From Trebouxia sp. TZW2008 (taxonomy: Eukaryota > Chlorophyta > Trebouxiophyceae > Trebouxiales > Trebouxiaceae), in contig BDIU01000269.1 in NCBI GenBank assembly GCA_002118135.1, forward strand, positions 124,001 through 188,000: 64,000 bases of DNA. Direction: 5' to 3'. The translations under genes and the position numbers were made by a program. This document shows positions 1-11,956 of this stretch, in pieces (position 1 is the first letter of the stretch; every line of letters starts with the position of its first letter). The notes below the pieces were generated by a model. It saw only the letters and a list, made by a program, of their open reading frames with translations. It searched no databases and was not told where the DNA came from.

Positions 1-2
1 CT

Positions 3-1700
3 ACGAGTATACGTCGTTTCGCTACGACGACACCTGCCAGACATCTGCGGTGTCATTCGGCACGCAGCGGCGCATCTTTGTCGCTTCGATCCAGGACGAC
101 AGTTTGCATGGGTTCCAAGCACCATGCAGGTAGCCTGCTAGTATTTGCAGTCCCCCTGACATCGCGAGCACCGCCTGATTGCGCAACCCATGTGGGCGTT
201 GCACAACTGCAAGCGACTAATTCTGCAAGCTGAAGGCTGCCTTCAAATTCAGGTCTCATGGCGAGCCTGCCGATCATTTTGTCTGTAGTGTTTTTGACCG
301 TCAACGTTTGCTCAGCACAGCCAACCGGTGAGTCCGCGAGAGCGTGTAGCTTTTCACAAGTAGGCTGGGCCGACATCACGACGACCAACCTGTTACACCA
401 CGTCCATGTTCGCTTCTGCATTGTGACTCATGCAGAGCGTACTTAGCGTTGTTTGGCAGACCATCACGTGTCAAATTGACTTTGCAGAAATACTGTACTC
501 AGAAGAAACCCAGATACAGCCAAATGCAACTCCCAAGCCGCATGAAATTTCCACATCTGTTGTTGAACAGCCAGAGTACAAACTTGGTCTGTACAGCAGC
601 CTCACACAAGAGCTGCAGATTCACTCACACAGCCGCGTGACAGTTGACCTGAAGGCCGGCTACGACTTTATGAAAATCATGCTGGAGCTGTTGCAGTGGA
701 ATGAGCAAGATGTGATGCAAATGTGGATCAGGCCTGCTGATCATGTGGATCAGTCACACTATGCAACTGATGTACCTGGTGGGCTGGGTGTGGCAATGCA
801 GGATGTCCTGAGAAAGGTGATGCTTAAGGTCTATGTCCATCGTCTGTCCAGACCACACAACCAGCTCTGTGCCCTGCGGTCATCTGGAGAGTCCTGATCT
901 GCTGCAGACATACATTGTAGTCACTCAACAATGTTGAGCAAGCTCCCATGTCACTCAATCAAGATGCATGCAAGCTGTTGCCAATCCAACCTGTAAATAC
1001 ACTATATGCATGCCTGAAGGGTCTGCCAGCCTGTTCTACCGTTGAATGCAGCGCTGTCAGCAGTCAGTGCAGTTTGGCAACAGCGCACTAGAGATCAGCG
1101 CTGCGTCCTTCACCTTCTCTCATGTTGCATGTTGAGAAGCCAAAGCGTGAAGTATGCTACAGGCATGTGTCTGATATATGCTGATGATACACTTACACAT
1201 GAAGGTGACTCATCTTCTCAACCCAATCATACATCTCATGCTGAGAATGCCCATTTTGGTCAAATTGCTCAATGCTTGTTACATTGGTGCAAACTTGTCT
1301 GGTTTTTACCACTTGTTCTAACTGCTGATCATGCTTCTCATGCTGACTTCTTTGTGCCATTGCCCGCTAGGTGCGCTTTGCAACTCTGGATGAGATCACA
1401 GATCACTACACCCACACAAAGGCAGCCAGTGAGATCTCAACCATGCAAATGCAAGTGTCAGAAACCCTGCGAGACTTAGTCAGCAGCGGCAAAGTCATTC
1501 ATGACGAGGACATATACTATCCATCATTTCAGATTCCTGGCAGATACAAAATGGACCTATCAGGGGACGTAAACATATTGAGGCATCCTGTGGTGCATGC
1601 ACTGCAACAGCATCCAGGCATTGCGAATGCTGAGCTGGATGAACATTACATCAGGGATAAGCACCCAGCATGGTATGAAACTTGGGCGTTTCCTCAGTAA
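3..1700 (+). CDS. 3' exons of an unrecognised gene (5' end outside window)
   Basis: Three exon-like blocks on the plus strand: up to 129 (donor CAG|GTAGCC), 488-816 (acceptor TTTGCAG, donor AAAG|GTGATG) and 1371-1700 (acceptor GCTAG, ending in a TAA stop). Reading the first block from base 3 keeps frame through all three (phases 1 then 0). However, all three frames of the first block are open, and the frame starting YEYTSFRYDD looks more protein-like, so its reading and its junction are unsure. The last block is the best supported: about 109 aa, charged, with stretches such as LRDLVSSGKVIHDEDIYYPS that could form a winged-helix-like fold. I do not recognise the family. The gene runs towards the glycosyltransferase, so the two are convergent. 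GC is higher at 1-130, as at other conserved exons here. Confidence 0.4.
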
Positions 1701-2646
1701 GCAAGAAGCGGAACAGCTCAAGAGCCTCAGCACCACAGCTGCAGCAGCTGTGGCCTCTTAGATGGAGACAAAAGAGAAATTGAGCAGCAAAACAGCTGTT
1801 GCAAACATGTGACAGCTTCAGCACTAAGTGCGACGGGCGCGATGCTATGCGTATGGCAATAGTTGTGCAGGGGTCTTGAGGGCTTGAGATATCGGGGAAC
1901 AGCCAAGTCTGTGATTCTGTGATCTCACCAGTAAATCATCAAGACTCCGCTGTGCAAAGTTTGCACCCTCACTGCATGCTATTGATTTAGTCTAGATACA
2001 ACATTTGCTGCAAAAGCAAGCTGTGACAACTTCCCACCACTGCAGATACTTCAGGGACTTGTAGACTAGAGGATTTATGCCTGGTTGGTTGCACGTAACT
2101 TGCTAATATGCTAATTTGGTCATGCAGTAGTGATTCCGACCATCAATTGCTCTGTGCTGCCTGACAGGCAGACCGCAAGTGAAGTGTGCATTTAGTTGTG
2201 GTCAATGAATTGATTGTGTAGACAGATTATGAACCTCATTGACGAACCGGAATCCCTTACATCTATTAAATTGACAAAAAATTGCGCTTGATGACGATGC
2301 ACGCAAGCCATAGGAGTTCAAGCACAGCATCGTCAACCACAGTATGAAACAACGCAAAGCTGGCATCACTGCTTACTCTAACGTAGTTGCAGCATCAGAC
2401 TTACAAGCACTGTGTACAGACACTCGTAGGCTTGCAGTTGCACCAAGCATAACGGCTCCTTCACTGTGTCTTATGAACAGCTTGCGCAAGTGATCACGCA
2501 GAGTGGCCTGCAATCTCTGGCGGAAAACGATTCTGATGTCTATGGCCATGAAACATGATGCCAATAACGCTTGCACTCGAACAATGCTGTCCCACAATGA
2601 CTTGCAAGTATACCCTAACAAAGAAGCTGTCTGTCAAATGCATGCG
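1701..2646. other. Convergent 3' flanks, no gene seen
   Basis: Space between the plus-strand gene and the minus-strand glycosyltransferase. It is AT-richer than the exons and holds no long ORF with splice support. On the minus strand a TGTAA motif (plus bases 2257-2261) lies about 390 bp past the glycosyltransferase stop. TGTAA is the usual poly(A) signal of green algae, so this may be its cleavage region. Confidence 0.4.
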
Positions 2647-5600
2647 TCAGGCTGCCTTGCTTTTTGGTCCATTCCTTTCTTCTATGATGCGTTTTCCTGC
2701 CCTGAGGCATATGGGTGCTGCCCATCTCACAAAACCCCAAAGCAGCACCCCTATCAGACCCACAATCAGCAACAGAAAGGCTTTGACATCCAGCAGTGAC
2801 AGCTGCCACCATTTGAATTGGTGCTCAGGAGTCACGAGGTAGCTGTCCCCCTGAGTGAGCAAAACTCTCTCAACAACATCTGCCGCCAGTTCTGCTGGGT
2901 GCCTTGGCCTGTTCTGCATGCGTTTGGCCACATTCATACCATTTTCCTGCAGCAGAAAAGTACATGTTGCACGTTTCTGCTGATGTCACATAATGCAAAA
3001 TGCAACTGACTGAATGCCGTGCCCTGTTCTGCATGTGTCTGGCCACTTTTCTGACACTGTCCTGCAGTCACAAAACGACTTTTGCATGTACTTGTTGATG
3101 TCACATGATGCCAAGTGCAAATGATTGTATGCCTTGGTATGTTCTGCATGCCTTGGGCAACTTTTCTGGGGTCGTCTTGCAGCAACAAAATACATGTTGC
3201 ATGTGTCTGCTGATGTCACATGATGTAAAATGCAACTGACTGAATGCCTTGGCATGTTCTGTATGCCTTGGACAACTTTTCTGGGGTTGTCTTGCAGCAT
3301 GGGCAAGACAGTGATCTGAAAGCCTGCTGACGGACTGTTTGCTCTTGTTGTCTGAAAATGACTAGGGTATGGAAAATGTCTTGCAGCGTGGGCAAGACTG
3401 TGATCTGAAAGCTGCTGACGGACTGTTTGCTCTTGTTGTCCAAAATAATTAGGGTCTGCAAAATGTCTTGCAGCATGGGCAAGACTGTGATCTGAAAGCT
3501 GCAGATGGACTGTTTGCTCTTGTCGTCCAAAGTAATGAGGGTCTGCAAAATGTCTTGCAGCATGGGCAAGACTGTGATCTGAAAGTTGCGAATGGACTGT
3601 TTGCTCTTGTCGTCCAAAGCGATTAGGGTCTGCAAAATGTCTTGCAGCATGGGCAAGACAGTGATCTGAAAGCTGCTGATGGACTGTTTGCTCTTGTCGT
3701 CCAGAATAATTAGGGTCTGGAAAGTGTCTGGCAGCATGGACAAGACAGTGATCTGAAAGCTGCTGACGGACTGTTTGCTCTTGTCGTCCAAAATAATTAG
3801 GGTCTGCAAAATGTCTTGCAGCATGGGCAAGACAGTGTCAAGGAGTCAAGACAACATGCTGCTGGTATGCAGGTATGAGGCACACTTCTTCACTGCACTG
3901 GCAGGAATCTTCAAAAGGTGCATTCAGCTGTGGGTTCGCAAACCAATTTGGACGAGACGGGCGTAGCAGCAGCGTAAGACTTGCCTTGATGATACGGTCT
4001 GCAACGACTCTCGCAATTGCGCATTTCAGATGCTTGGCTGAGCGCATTATGCACAGCTTTGCATGCATCAAAAGTGTGTACTGGTTGATGAGACGCACCT
4101 TGAAGCTAGGGTCTGCAAGGACTCTCGCAATTGCCTTTTGCAGATTTTTAGCTTTGGGCGCAATCAATTGTTGTGGCATCACAGTGATACTTATCCCATG
4201 GTGCTCAGCCTGCGGAAGCAAGAGGAGTTTAGAGACTGATGCTGTGCATAACGTGATTGCATTGATGATGTGGTTTTCTATCTCAAAGTGTAAAGCTGCA
4301 GGGATTCTTAGTAAGCAATCAAGATTATACACTTTTTCGTGTGGTTTTCTTCTTGTAACCCCACTTTTTCAAATTGCTTGTAGGCCTGTTCTGGAGCTTT
4401 TTATTGTTTCCACAAGCAAAAGAATAAGGATGTTACGGCATGATGAGCTGCCCCCTATAAGCCAGATGCCTAACTGTGTCATGAAGCGCTTCACTCCAGG
4501 GTGTGCTAGGATGATTGATGGGCACTGCACCATGGGCTGCTATGGACAATAGCCAAATGGAGCAGGGCTTTGACAACAGCTGCATGTACCTTGGCTGCAT
4601 TGTTGATCTGGGCCCCAAAGTAAGGATTGAAATCAACTCACAATGCATGGCGGCCGTTAGAATAAAAACATCACCGAGACTCTTAGGAAAACGCATACTG
4701 CTGTGCATACCTTGGCTGCATTGTTGATTTGGTCTCCAATGAAAGGAATGGAAACCATGGGAACTGCATGATGGGCCGCCTCATAAAGGCCATTGATGCC
4801 TGACTGTGTCACAAAGGCTTTCACTCCAGGGTGTGCCAGAATGTCAGTTTGGGGTCCCCAGGCAATTAATCTGACCCTTGCAGGCAGCTTCAGGGATTTC
4901 CAGGTCATATTGCCTGCAAACAACTCTGCTTTTTGTTCTTCTGAGGCCAATTACATCTTGCCTGGTGCAAACCCAGAAGGATGTACGCTTGTGGTCTACA
5001 AGCAATTGCTTTTGCCCTGGCAGGCAGCTTCAGGGATTTCCAAATCATATTGCCCGCACACAATTTTGCTACTTTCTTTTGTTGCAACAGCTTATCTTGC
5101 TTGCAGTCCACAGTGTGCCAACATGTCAGTTTCAGGACCCTACGCAATGGGTTTGACCTGGCAGGCACTTTCAGGAATTTTCCAGATCATATTGTCTGCG
5201 TACACAATTGTTGCTGAGAACAGCATTCTTGTTTCAATGCAACACCTCTGCTACAAAAAGCCTGGCTGGAAGTCCTTTGCAGAAGGTACAAAACAGACAA
5301 CACCAAGTGCTCTTCATGACAAGCCAAAAGCGTGGCATCGCTTTGGCATGCAAATGTAGCAATTTGGACAGTCATGCAATACTCCTTGCGTCACACTGTA
5401 GCTCAAGAAGAAGAACAATAAGAAGCACGGCAGCGCTGGGCATACAACTGCAGCAAGTTTGACAGCCATGCGTAGCTCCTGAGTCACAATATAGCTGAAG
5501 AAGAAGAACAAGAAGAAGCATGGCAACACTTGGCATGCAGCAAATTTGGCAGACATGCATGAGTCCTGAGTACTGCATCTCAGGAAGAAGCAGAAGAAGA

Positions 5601-8600
5601 ACAGCAAGAAGAGCATAAGCAGGTAGGGTAGCGCTGACCTGGCACAGAAGACTCATCCAGTCTCCACAGCGCAGGGTTTGGCAGGGCGGATAGGACTTCC
5701 GCTATGGCCCATAGCTCCTGCTCAGTCAGCCTGGCTAAAGTCCCCATGTTGACATACACAACTCCATGTTGGCCTGACCAGACAAGTCTCTGTCAGTAGG
5801 GGTCATGATGAACAACATATCACATGCAGGAACCGCCAAAGGTTAAATGACACAGCACCAGAACACGATACTTCATTGACCCTCATGCAGCTGTTCATCT
5901 TATGCATTTACAACTGATTTACAAAGTCTACTCAGCAGTTGCAGGCTAAGCTTTGCACAGGTACATCCATGTATGAGCTGATGACAATCACAGCTCTGAT
6001 ATGTTGGCTGCAAAACATTGTAGCATACACGACGGGATGGACAGTCACATTGCTGTTGTGTGGTGCCACATGCTGCCTGCATTATGTCAAACTCCTCAGG
6101 ATGCAATGTCCATGTACAGCCTAGCACACCACAAGGCTTGCATAAATTTAGACCCTGCACCACAGCCTGTGTTTGCAAGATAGGCTTTTATGGCAAATAA
6201 TGGAAATGCAGGGACATTTTGTTTGTTGAGCTTCTTAAACGTTACAATGATCATCGAAAAGGTTTGAGCATCACCTTTGACACCTTGACTCAGGAATTTC
6301 TCCAGCTCTGGAGGCACAGGCTTGGCATCCTCCAGCAGGATTGGTCCAACCATCTGCAGCAGCAAATTAAGCTTAAAGTGCTTGCGAACTGATCATCAGG
6401 GCCAACTGAGATGCATGTGCGTTGAATACTGAAGATTGGTGCAGCTTATATTACGTACTCAACATCTCCATCATTGCACATCCCTGTTTGCACTAATGCA
6501 ATGCAAAACAAGTACAGCTTGCATTGGCAGCTACAGTGTGCCTAGTTCAGTCCAGTTGACATCTGCTATGGCAGCTGCTGAGGGTGACACTCAAAGCGAG
6601 GATGCAATCAGTGCTATGCAGAGGCTAGGTGGAATGGGCTCAGGAAGCTGCAGAGGCCAATCGCTGACTGCCATGGCAGCTGCCGAGGATGATCACAAAG
6701 CTGTCAAGCGATGACTCACATGAAGCTTGGTTGGAATAGGCTGCGGACGCTCCAGAGTCCAGACGCTGATTGCCATGGCAGCTGCCATGAGATATCAAAC
6801 GTGCACAATGACTCACATGCAGCTTACTTGGACTGGGCTGTGCAAGTACGTCCAGTAGGCAATTGCTAGGCAGCTGCTGAGGTTGACACATGCAAAGCTT
6901 GTAAGAGACACCCAATGACTCACATGCAGACTAGGTGGAATGGGCTGTGGAAGCTCCAGAGTCCAGTCGCCAACTGCTATGGCAGCTGCTGAGGGTGACA
7001 CACCAGCCTCAAATGCCTTGTAGCTGTGTCCGGTTTTTTTCACCACATCAGCTTGGTCTGCTCTGATAACTGGGAGCATTGCAGTCTTGACTAAAACGTT
7101 TTGCAGGTAATTACGCATGCGCTGCCAGAATCCCTGCATTCGTTGGGACCATATCAGTTGCAAGTGGGCCTGTCGTTTGATGCAGCCAGAAAAGCAACTT
7201 TCAGGGCAGAACAACATCAGCAACAACTTGAAACTGCTTTGGTGACTGAAAATGTTGCGCTCTTGAATCCAATCTTTTGTAGACAGTAACGCAGCCACTG
7301 CCAGAATCCCTGCGTCAGTCGTGAGTGGATGATCAATGTACTTGAGATTGCTTTCTGTGAGCCAGCCCATAAAGCAATTGTCAGGACAGTACAGTATGAG
7401 CAACAACTATCAATTGCTTTGATAACTGATTCTATTGCTGTTTTGACCAAAAGGCTCAGTAAGTGATTGCACAATTTTTTGCAGCCATTGTGCGTAGATA
7501 TGGTGTGGACAGGCCACGTATCTTGGATGGATGAGGAAAGTCAGCCAGAGAAGAGAAATAGAGGAAACAGTATCATGTTTGGGGTTTAGTTGATTGCAGG
7601 ATAAAACAAGAAGAATAAGATGAAGAAGAAGCAGAGAAAGAAGAAGAAGCAGAGAAAGAAGAAGAAGGTTTTGCAGCAGGAGAGCATACCATGTTTGGGG
7701 TGTGGGGGAGACCCACTTGGGGTGCATTTGCCACAGGTTGGGGCTAGAACGAGCAAATACCCAGTACCAAGGCATCAGCGTGACCATCATCTAACACAGG
7801 ACAAGAAGATGATGATGAAAGGAAGAAGAACAGGAGGAAGAACAACAAGAGGGCAGGAGGAGGAAAAAGATTGTACCATTTTTGGGGTGTAGGAAAGACC
7901 CGCTTGGGGTGCATATGCCACGGGATTTGGGATAGAGTGGGCAAACTCCCAGTAAATGGCATCAGCACTTTCATCCTTGGGACAAAAACAAAAAGAACAA
8001 GATGAAGAAGAAGCAGAGGAAAAAAAAGAAGATGAAGAAGAAGAGAATCTGATGGAAGGGCATACCATGTTTGGGGTGTAGGGTAGGCCCACTTGGGGTA
8101 CATATGCCACGGGATTTGGAATAGAGTGAGCAAACTCCCAGTACCAAGGCATCAGCATTGCAGTGGGAAATAACTCCACACTGTTTGGAATTCCTAACAG
8201 GTCCTGGAAAAATGCACCAGGCCAGAAACAAGCGTCCCATAATATCAAGTCAAAGCCTGCAGAAAACACACAAGTGCGTTGTCATTATTGCCAAATGGCG
8301 AAGCTAGATCCACATTAGATCACATTCCACTGAGATAGGCAAAATCACACCTCCTAATTTCAGCTCAAGATATTCAGGTGAATCAAGGTCAGAACAAAAG
8401 ATTGCTTTACATGCTTGCGTGAAAGTGTGCAACACAGCATGTAGTCAACACTCGTGCGACACTCAACAAACAGTGTGCAAGTGTGCAACATAGCGTACCT
8501 GCTGATCTCAGCTGCTGAACCGTCTCATTGTCCCTGTGTAAATACAAAGCTGCGTCCTTTTGACACTGGAAAAGCTGACCTAAACTCTGCAGATCATTGA

Positions 8601-10175
8601 AATCACAAGTCAGAAATGCATGAAGGTATGAATGTTTTGGTGGACTGATGCTAGTCCTGGTGCAAATACAAAGCTGCATCTTTTTAACATTGGAAAAGCT
8701 GACCGAACTCAGCAGATCATTGAAACACAAGTCAGAAATGCATGAAATTGTGGATGTTTTGCTGGACTGATGCTGGTCCTGGTGCAAATACAAAGCTGCG
8801 TCCTTTTGACATTGAAAAAGCTGAAGCAACCCCTGCAGAAGAGACACATTATAAGGCAAATGCAGAAAACTGTCAAAGTGAAGAATATGCGCTGAAATGT
8901 TGCATTGTCCCTGTGTAAGTACAGAGCTGCATCCTTTTGACACAGGAAAAGCTGACCTAAACTCTGCAAAACAGAAGTGCGTTAAACGTTAAACGTAAAT
9001 CTTCATGTGAACTCTTGTGATACGAACACACGAGTGATTCATGCGGCAGCCTATGGAGGTTAAAAATGAACTGAAACAGTGCAATGTACTCCTTGTGAGT
9101 CTTTTGAAATGCTAGCAGCTTACTCATCAGGACCACAGCACTGCATCTGTAGGTCATATGCATAGGAATGTGCATGAAAACGTCTCCTGTGGATGTTTTG
9201 ACATGCTAGCAGCCCATACATCACTGCCCGTGTATGCCACATGGTATCTTACAAGACAGCCAATGGTAAGATGCAAATGCCGGAATGCACCTCTTGTGGG
9301 TCTTTTGACATGCTATCTGCCCATTCATTAGCTGTACTGCACATGTGCACTGGCATGCGGATGTGCGTGTGAGACATCGCATAGCGTTATTCACGACAAC
9401 CAGTTCAAGTTCGCAGATGTCAAAATGCACCTCTTTTGGATCTTTAGACATGGTTGTAGCCCATTTATCAGCAATGCAGTTCAAGCTTTAGGGAGCATGT
9501 TAATACACAGTTGTGTCTGCAAGCACACTTGAGCGAGCACATGGTCTCATACAGGACAGCCTGTCAAAGGATGGAATCTACCTCCTGAGGATCTTTTGAA
9601 ATGCTGGCAGCCCATTCATCACTGCCCGCTCCAGGCGGACCTTCAAAGGTGATGACTTGCAACCCAGGGAAAGCTCGGTTCTGTATGACGCGCCTGCTGA
9701 TGGTGTCATCCTGGCTTACAAGCACTGTGAAGTTGTGGCCCCTCTTTGCAAGCTCTTGACCAACTCTGCATGTCAATCAAGTGATAAGATGCGTAAGCAG
9801 AAGCACCCGGCATGAAGTATCATTATTGCAAACAACAAAGGTTTGTAAGCTTGTCTTTTGGCTAGCTCATGTACAGCTCTGCATGTTGAAACACCGGCTG
9901 GATCAGATTCTATAGATTCTGTAGCCAAAACCACATGAAGGTACTTGTCATTGTCTATGAAATGCAGATTTATAAGCCTGCCCCTGCATATCACTGCGTT
10001 CACAATGCAGCACAAACTTGCAACATTTCGCAAAGATCAGCACGTTGCAGCGATGGACTGAACACCTGACAAGGTTCATGTGATGAGAGGCGCCCCCCGG
10101 CGCTCCGACTGACAGCAAGGAGGAAGATCTGACGCAGCTTAGGACCGCCAGCACGCAGAGCAACGACTGCTGCAT
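2647..10175 (-). CDS. UDP-glycosyltransferase (UGT), ER membrane, 10 exons
   Basis: Exons in transcript order: 10175-10066, 9765-9582, 8586-8499, 8256-8066, 7133-6924, 6353-6275, 5773-5639, 4913-4711, 4209-4099, 2946-2647. They sum to 1611 bp (536 aa plus stop), and every junction phase fits. Family: GT1 UDP-glycosyltransferases, which move a sugar from a UDP-sugar to small lipophilic acceptors. Seen: a signal peptide (MQQSLLCVLAVLSC), an N-terminal GGASHH motif that may hold the catalytic His, ELAKRGHNFTVLVSQDD, SIPNPVAYVPQVG, VVYVNMGTL, and the donor-binding block WGPQTDILAHPG...NGLYEAAHHAVPMVSIPF.GDQ. A hydrophobic segment near the C-terminus (VKAFLLLIVGLIGVLLWGF) is followed by a short tail ending KSKAA, a KxKxx ER-retrieval signal. 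Oddity: the usual THGG of the signature reads TQSG. The length is normal for the family. The acceptor substrate cannot be told. Confidence 0.9.
2880..3300 (-). repeat. Tandem copies of the exon-10 acceptor junction
   Basis: Four related segments about 107-120 bp apart (landmark GTTCTGCATG near 2912, 3030, 3150 and 3257 on the plus strand). Each holds a TGCAG or equivalent acceptor followed by a decayed copy of the start of glycosyltransferase exon 10. Only the one at 2946 keeps the open frame. Confidence 0.75.
3291..3840 (-). repeat. 87-bp tandem array in UGT intron 9
   Basis: Six full units and part of a seventh, landmarks near 3291, 3381, 3469, 3556, 3643, 3730 and 3817 (TTGCAGCATGGGCAAGAC, with small changes). 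The period is 87-90 bp. Most units are exactly 29 codons long, so the minus strand stays open for about 200 codons inside an intron. The units are very alike, so the array is young or homogenised. Confidence 0.85.
4433..4710 (-). repeat. Copy of the exon-8 donor side in UGT intron 8
   Basis: Downstream of the true exon-8 donor at 4711 lies a frame-broken copy of the end of that exon (the INNAAK part and the upstream AAHHAVPM region) with its own GT. The copy has several indels. Confidence 0.6.
4914..5220 (-). repeat. Two copies of the exon-8 acceptor side in UGT intron 7
   Basis: Upstream of the real exon-8 acceptor (exon starts 4913) two further copies are seen near 5040 and 5165. Each has an acceptor-like end followed by a version of NMTWKSLKLPAR (NMIWKSLKLPAR and a more broken form). 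The copies lack the rest of the exon. Confidence 0.75.
5370..5640. repeat. About 90-bp repeats with GAAGAA tracts in UGT intron 7
   Basis: Three related units, each with a purine-rich GAAGAAGAA stretch, then GCATGCA-type sequence and CTCCTGAGTCAC, lie just downstream of the exon-7 donor at 5639. They look like spreading copies from the donor side, mixed with a simple repeat. Confidence 0.55.
6540..6923 (-). repeat. Copies of the exon-5 donor side in UGT intron 5
   Basis: The end of exon 5 with its consensus donor (CTGCAT|GTGAGTCATTGG at 6924/6923) recurs three times downstream at about 6830, 6720 and 6600 in more decayed form. Two copies keep GTGAGTCAT. Confidence 0.7.
7134..7480 (-). repeat. 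Copies of the exon-5 acceptor side in UGT intron 4
   Basis: Two upstream copies of the exon-5 start. One near 7310 reads GFWQWLRYCLQK (real exon GFWQRMRNYLQN) behind a TGCAG acceptor. The other is near 7470. Either could act as a decoy 3' splice site. Confidence 0.7.
7481..8065 (-). repeat. Copies of the exon-4 donor side in UGT intron 4
   Basis: Downstream of the true donor at 8066, three further versions of the WYWEFAHSIPNPVAY part of exon 4 occur near 7900-7990, 7690-7790 and 7500, each followed by GAAGAA-rich sequence. The nearest copy stays in one open frame with the real exon for over 100 codons, so intron retention would make a long repeat protein. Confidence 0.75.
8587..8970 (-). repeat. 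Three copies of exon 3 in UGT intron 2
   Basis: The AALYLHRDN part of exon 3, with its TGCAG acceptor, recurs near 8660, 8790 and 8920 at a spacing of about 120-130 bp. The real exon (8586-8499) is the last copy in transcript order. Confidence 0.8.
9060..9581 (-). repeat. Copies of the exon-2 donor side in UGT intron 2
   Basis: Versions of the end of exon 2 (EWAASISKDPQE) recur downstream of the true donor at 9582, near 9440, 9300, 9200 and 9100. They become more degraded with distance (for example KWATTMSKDPKE). Confidence 0.75.
9840..9890 (-). pseudogene. Decoy copy of UGT exon 2 start
   Basis: Behind an AACATGCAG acceptor, a copy reads RAVHELAKRQAY, matching RVGQELAKRGHN at the start of the true exon 2. 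It lacks the rest of the exon and would break the protein if used. Confidence 0.7.
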
Positions 10176-10404
10176 CTTGCAACTGTTCCACATGCTGCTC
10201 TAAGGTTCTCGGCCAGCTGGGGCCTTTTGATAACCGCGATAGGCAGTAACCTGTTGTAGCGCTGAATCGCGTCAGGACTTCTTGTTGACCGGGCAGCCCG
10301 GCCATCATGACGTACATATTGTTTGCGAGCTTTGGTAATGGTGCTTGCGCTTGATAAGGCAGATCGCACGTGCTCTGACGCCCCTCTGAAGAGCGGCGAA
10401 TGCC

Positions 10405-10410
10405 TTTATA
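10405..10410 (-). promoter_or_regulatory. TATA-like box upstream of UGT
   Basis: TATAAA on the minus strand within CTTATAAAGGC, about 230 bp before the proposed start codon. The position suits a TATA box with a 5' leader of about 200 nt, but no transcript evidence is available. Confidence 0.4.
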
Positions 10411-11427
10411 AGGCAGGTGTGACTGACGAGAACGACGTTCCCTGCTCCGAAACCATCACCATATTCGTTTGTCAGTTTTGCATTCAAGCAGCTCCACTGG
10501 GCCTTTACAAATCCTGGTCTGCCGCGAAAACCTCAAAGCGCCACACAGTTCATCTTGCTGACGTCAATGCGCTTTTGGCTTCACGATTCATCTGCCTGGC
10601 ACACTTCAATTTGCTTGGTGATTAACATCTTCATGGCTACATTTGCATGGGTGCGTTTGCATAGCTGTAGCGCAGAAGCTCATGCAGCTCTTCTCTTCAT
10701 CTGATGAAGTTCATCAATCATCAGGAGCAGAGTCTGTGGTGCTGACTGAGCACACCGCTAGTCACATGTGGCTCGACAGTCCATAACAGTGCTACTGATG
10801 TCATCTTGCTGACCTTAGCCAGCTGAGGGTACACCTCTGTAGGGGGTACACCAGACTAGCGACTTTTGAAGCACTTTGCTGCATGCCATGGAGCTCTGGT
10901 CTCTCAATTTGTTGATTGCGGTGCCAGTCATCCAACACATCAAATTGCAGATAGCAGATACTGATCATGATCACAGCATTGGCAGTCCGTATATGCGCGT
11001 GCATGATTCCCAACCTTTGATAGCGCTTGTTGGGCGACGTCAGAAGACGGCCAATCACAAGCACCATGCATGTACTGTCACAACAATCCAAGGCATCAAC
11101 GAGCATGCAGTGCATCGCAACAGCAAGACATTATTCTGTTACAATCGAATCAACGGTACCAGGCTATTGCTCTCAACATGCTGATCAACAGCTGAAAAGG
11201 CTCTTGAACAAAACATTTGGCAGCAAGCAGACTGTACAGGGGATGTCCAACTCATTCACCTCAAGCAATGTTGTTCAGATCAAATGTACAACATTAGCAG
11301 AAAACCAATGTAGGGGACTCTTGTCGACCTGACACTGAAGAGTGGGGGTTGGTGCCAAAATTCTTCACAGTCTAAGTGACTGACAGAGATACGGCCAAAA
11401 AAATGTGCTGAGACAGCTGGTGCATTT

Positions 11428-11449
11428 CATCATCATCATCATCATCATC
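11428..11449. repeat. (ATC)n microsatellite
   Basis: A run of seven CAT/ATC triplets in the intergenic space. Confidence 0.9.
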
Positions 11450-11956
11450 GAACCAAAAAATATTGCTGATACAGCTTGGTACATTTCACCATCATGATGA
11501 AACCATGCTATACTGGACAAAGCGGGCACTAAGGGCTCACTAATAAATTGCAGTTCTCATCTTCTCATCAGAGTCTGCATATCTTCACCAAAATTTATCA
11601 TCGGAAATTGTCTTGACCACCAAAATTTCATCAGAAATCGTCTTGAATTGCCAGGCTCAATGGCATGTAGCACTGTCAGAAACCGTAGCACAATCAACTG
11701 AATGCAAATCAAAGGCTGCATGCACAATCTTTTCACCCAGGCGAGTGCCCAAGTGCCAACTGGGGAGTACATCCAGCAAGTGTCAGGATGACTATACAAG
11801 CTGCATCCCACAGCCGATTTGACAAACTGCTCCACCGACAGCTCAAACAGCTGTATCTGACTGTTGCACCACGCCCTTGCATCAGACTGTTGCATTGAAA
11901 TGATTCATCTGACTGCTGCACCAAAACGCGTGGGAGTGTTAGACAGCACTGCTGTC

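Larger units (their letters stand above)
10176..11956. other. Intergenic: UGT promoter and 3' flank of the four-helix gene
   Basis: The 10180-10560 part is GC-rich and is the likely UGT promoter. Short ORFs here on both strands have no splice or family support. The 11390-11640 part holds two pairs of short direct repeats (one around TGCTGA.ACAGCT, one around CCAAAATTT) and an ATC run. It probably includes the 3' UTR of the four-helix gene. Confidence 0.5.

Noticed and set aside
3216..3830. 204-codon minus-strand ORF
   Set aside because: It is made of the 87-bp intronic array and lies between two well-placed UGT exons; not a separate gene.
7620..7892. Lys-rich plus-strand ORF
   Set aside because: A product of GAAGAA simple repeats in a UGT intron.
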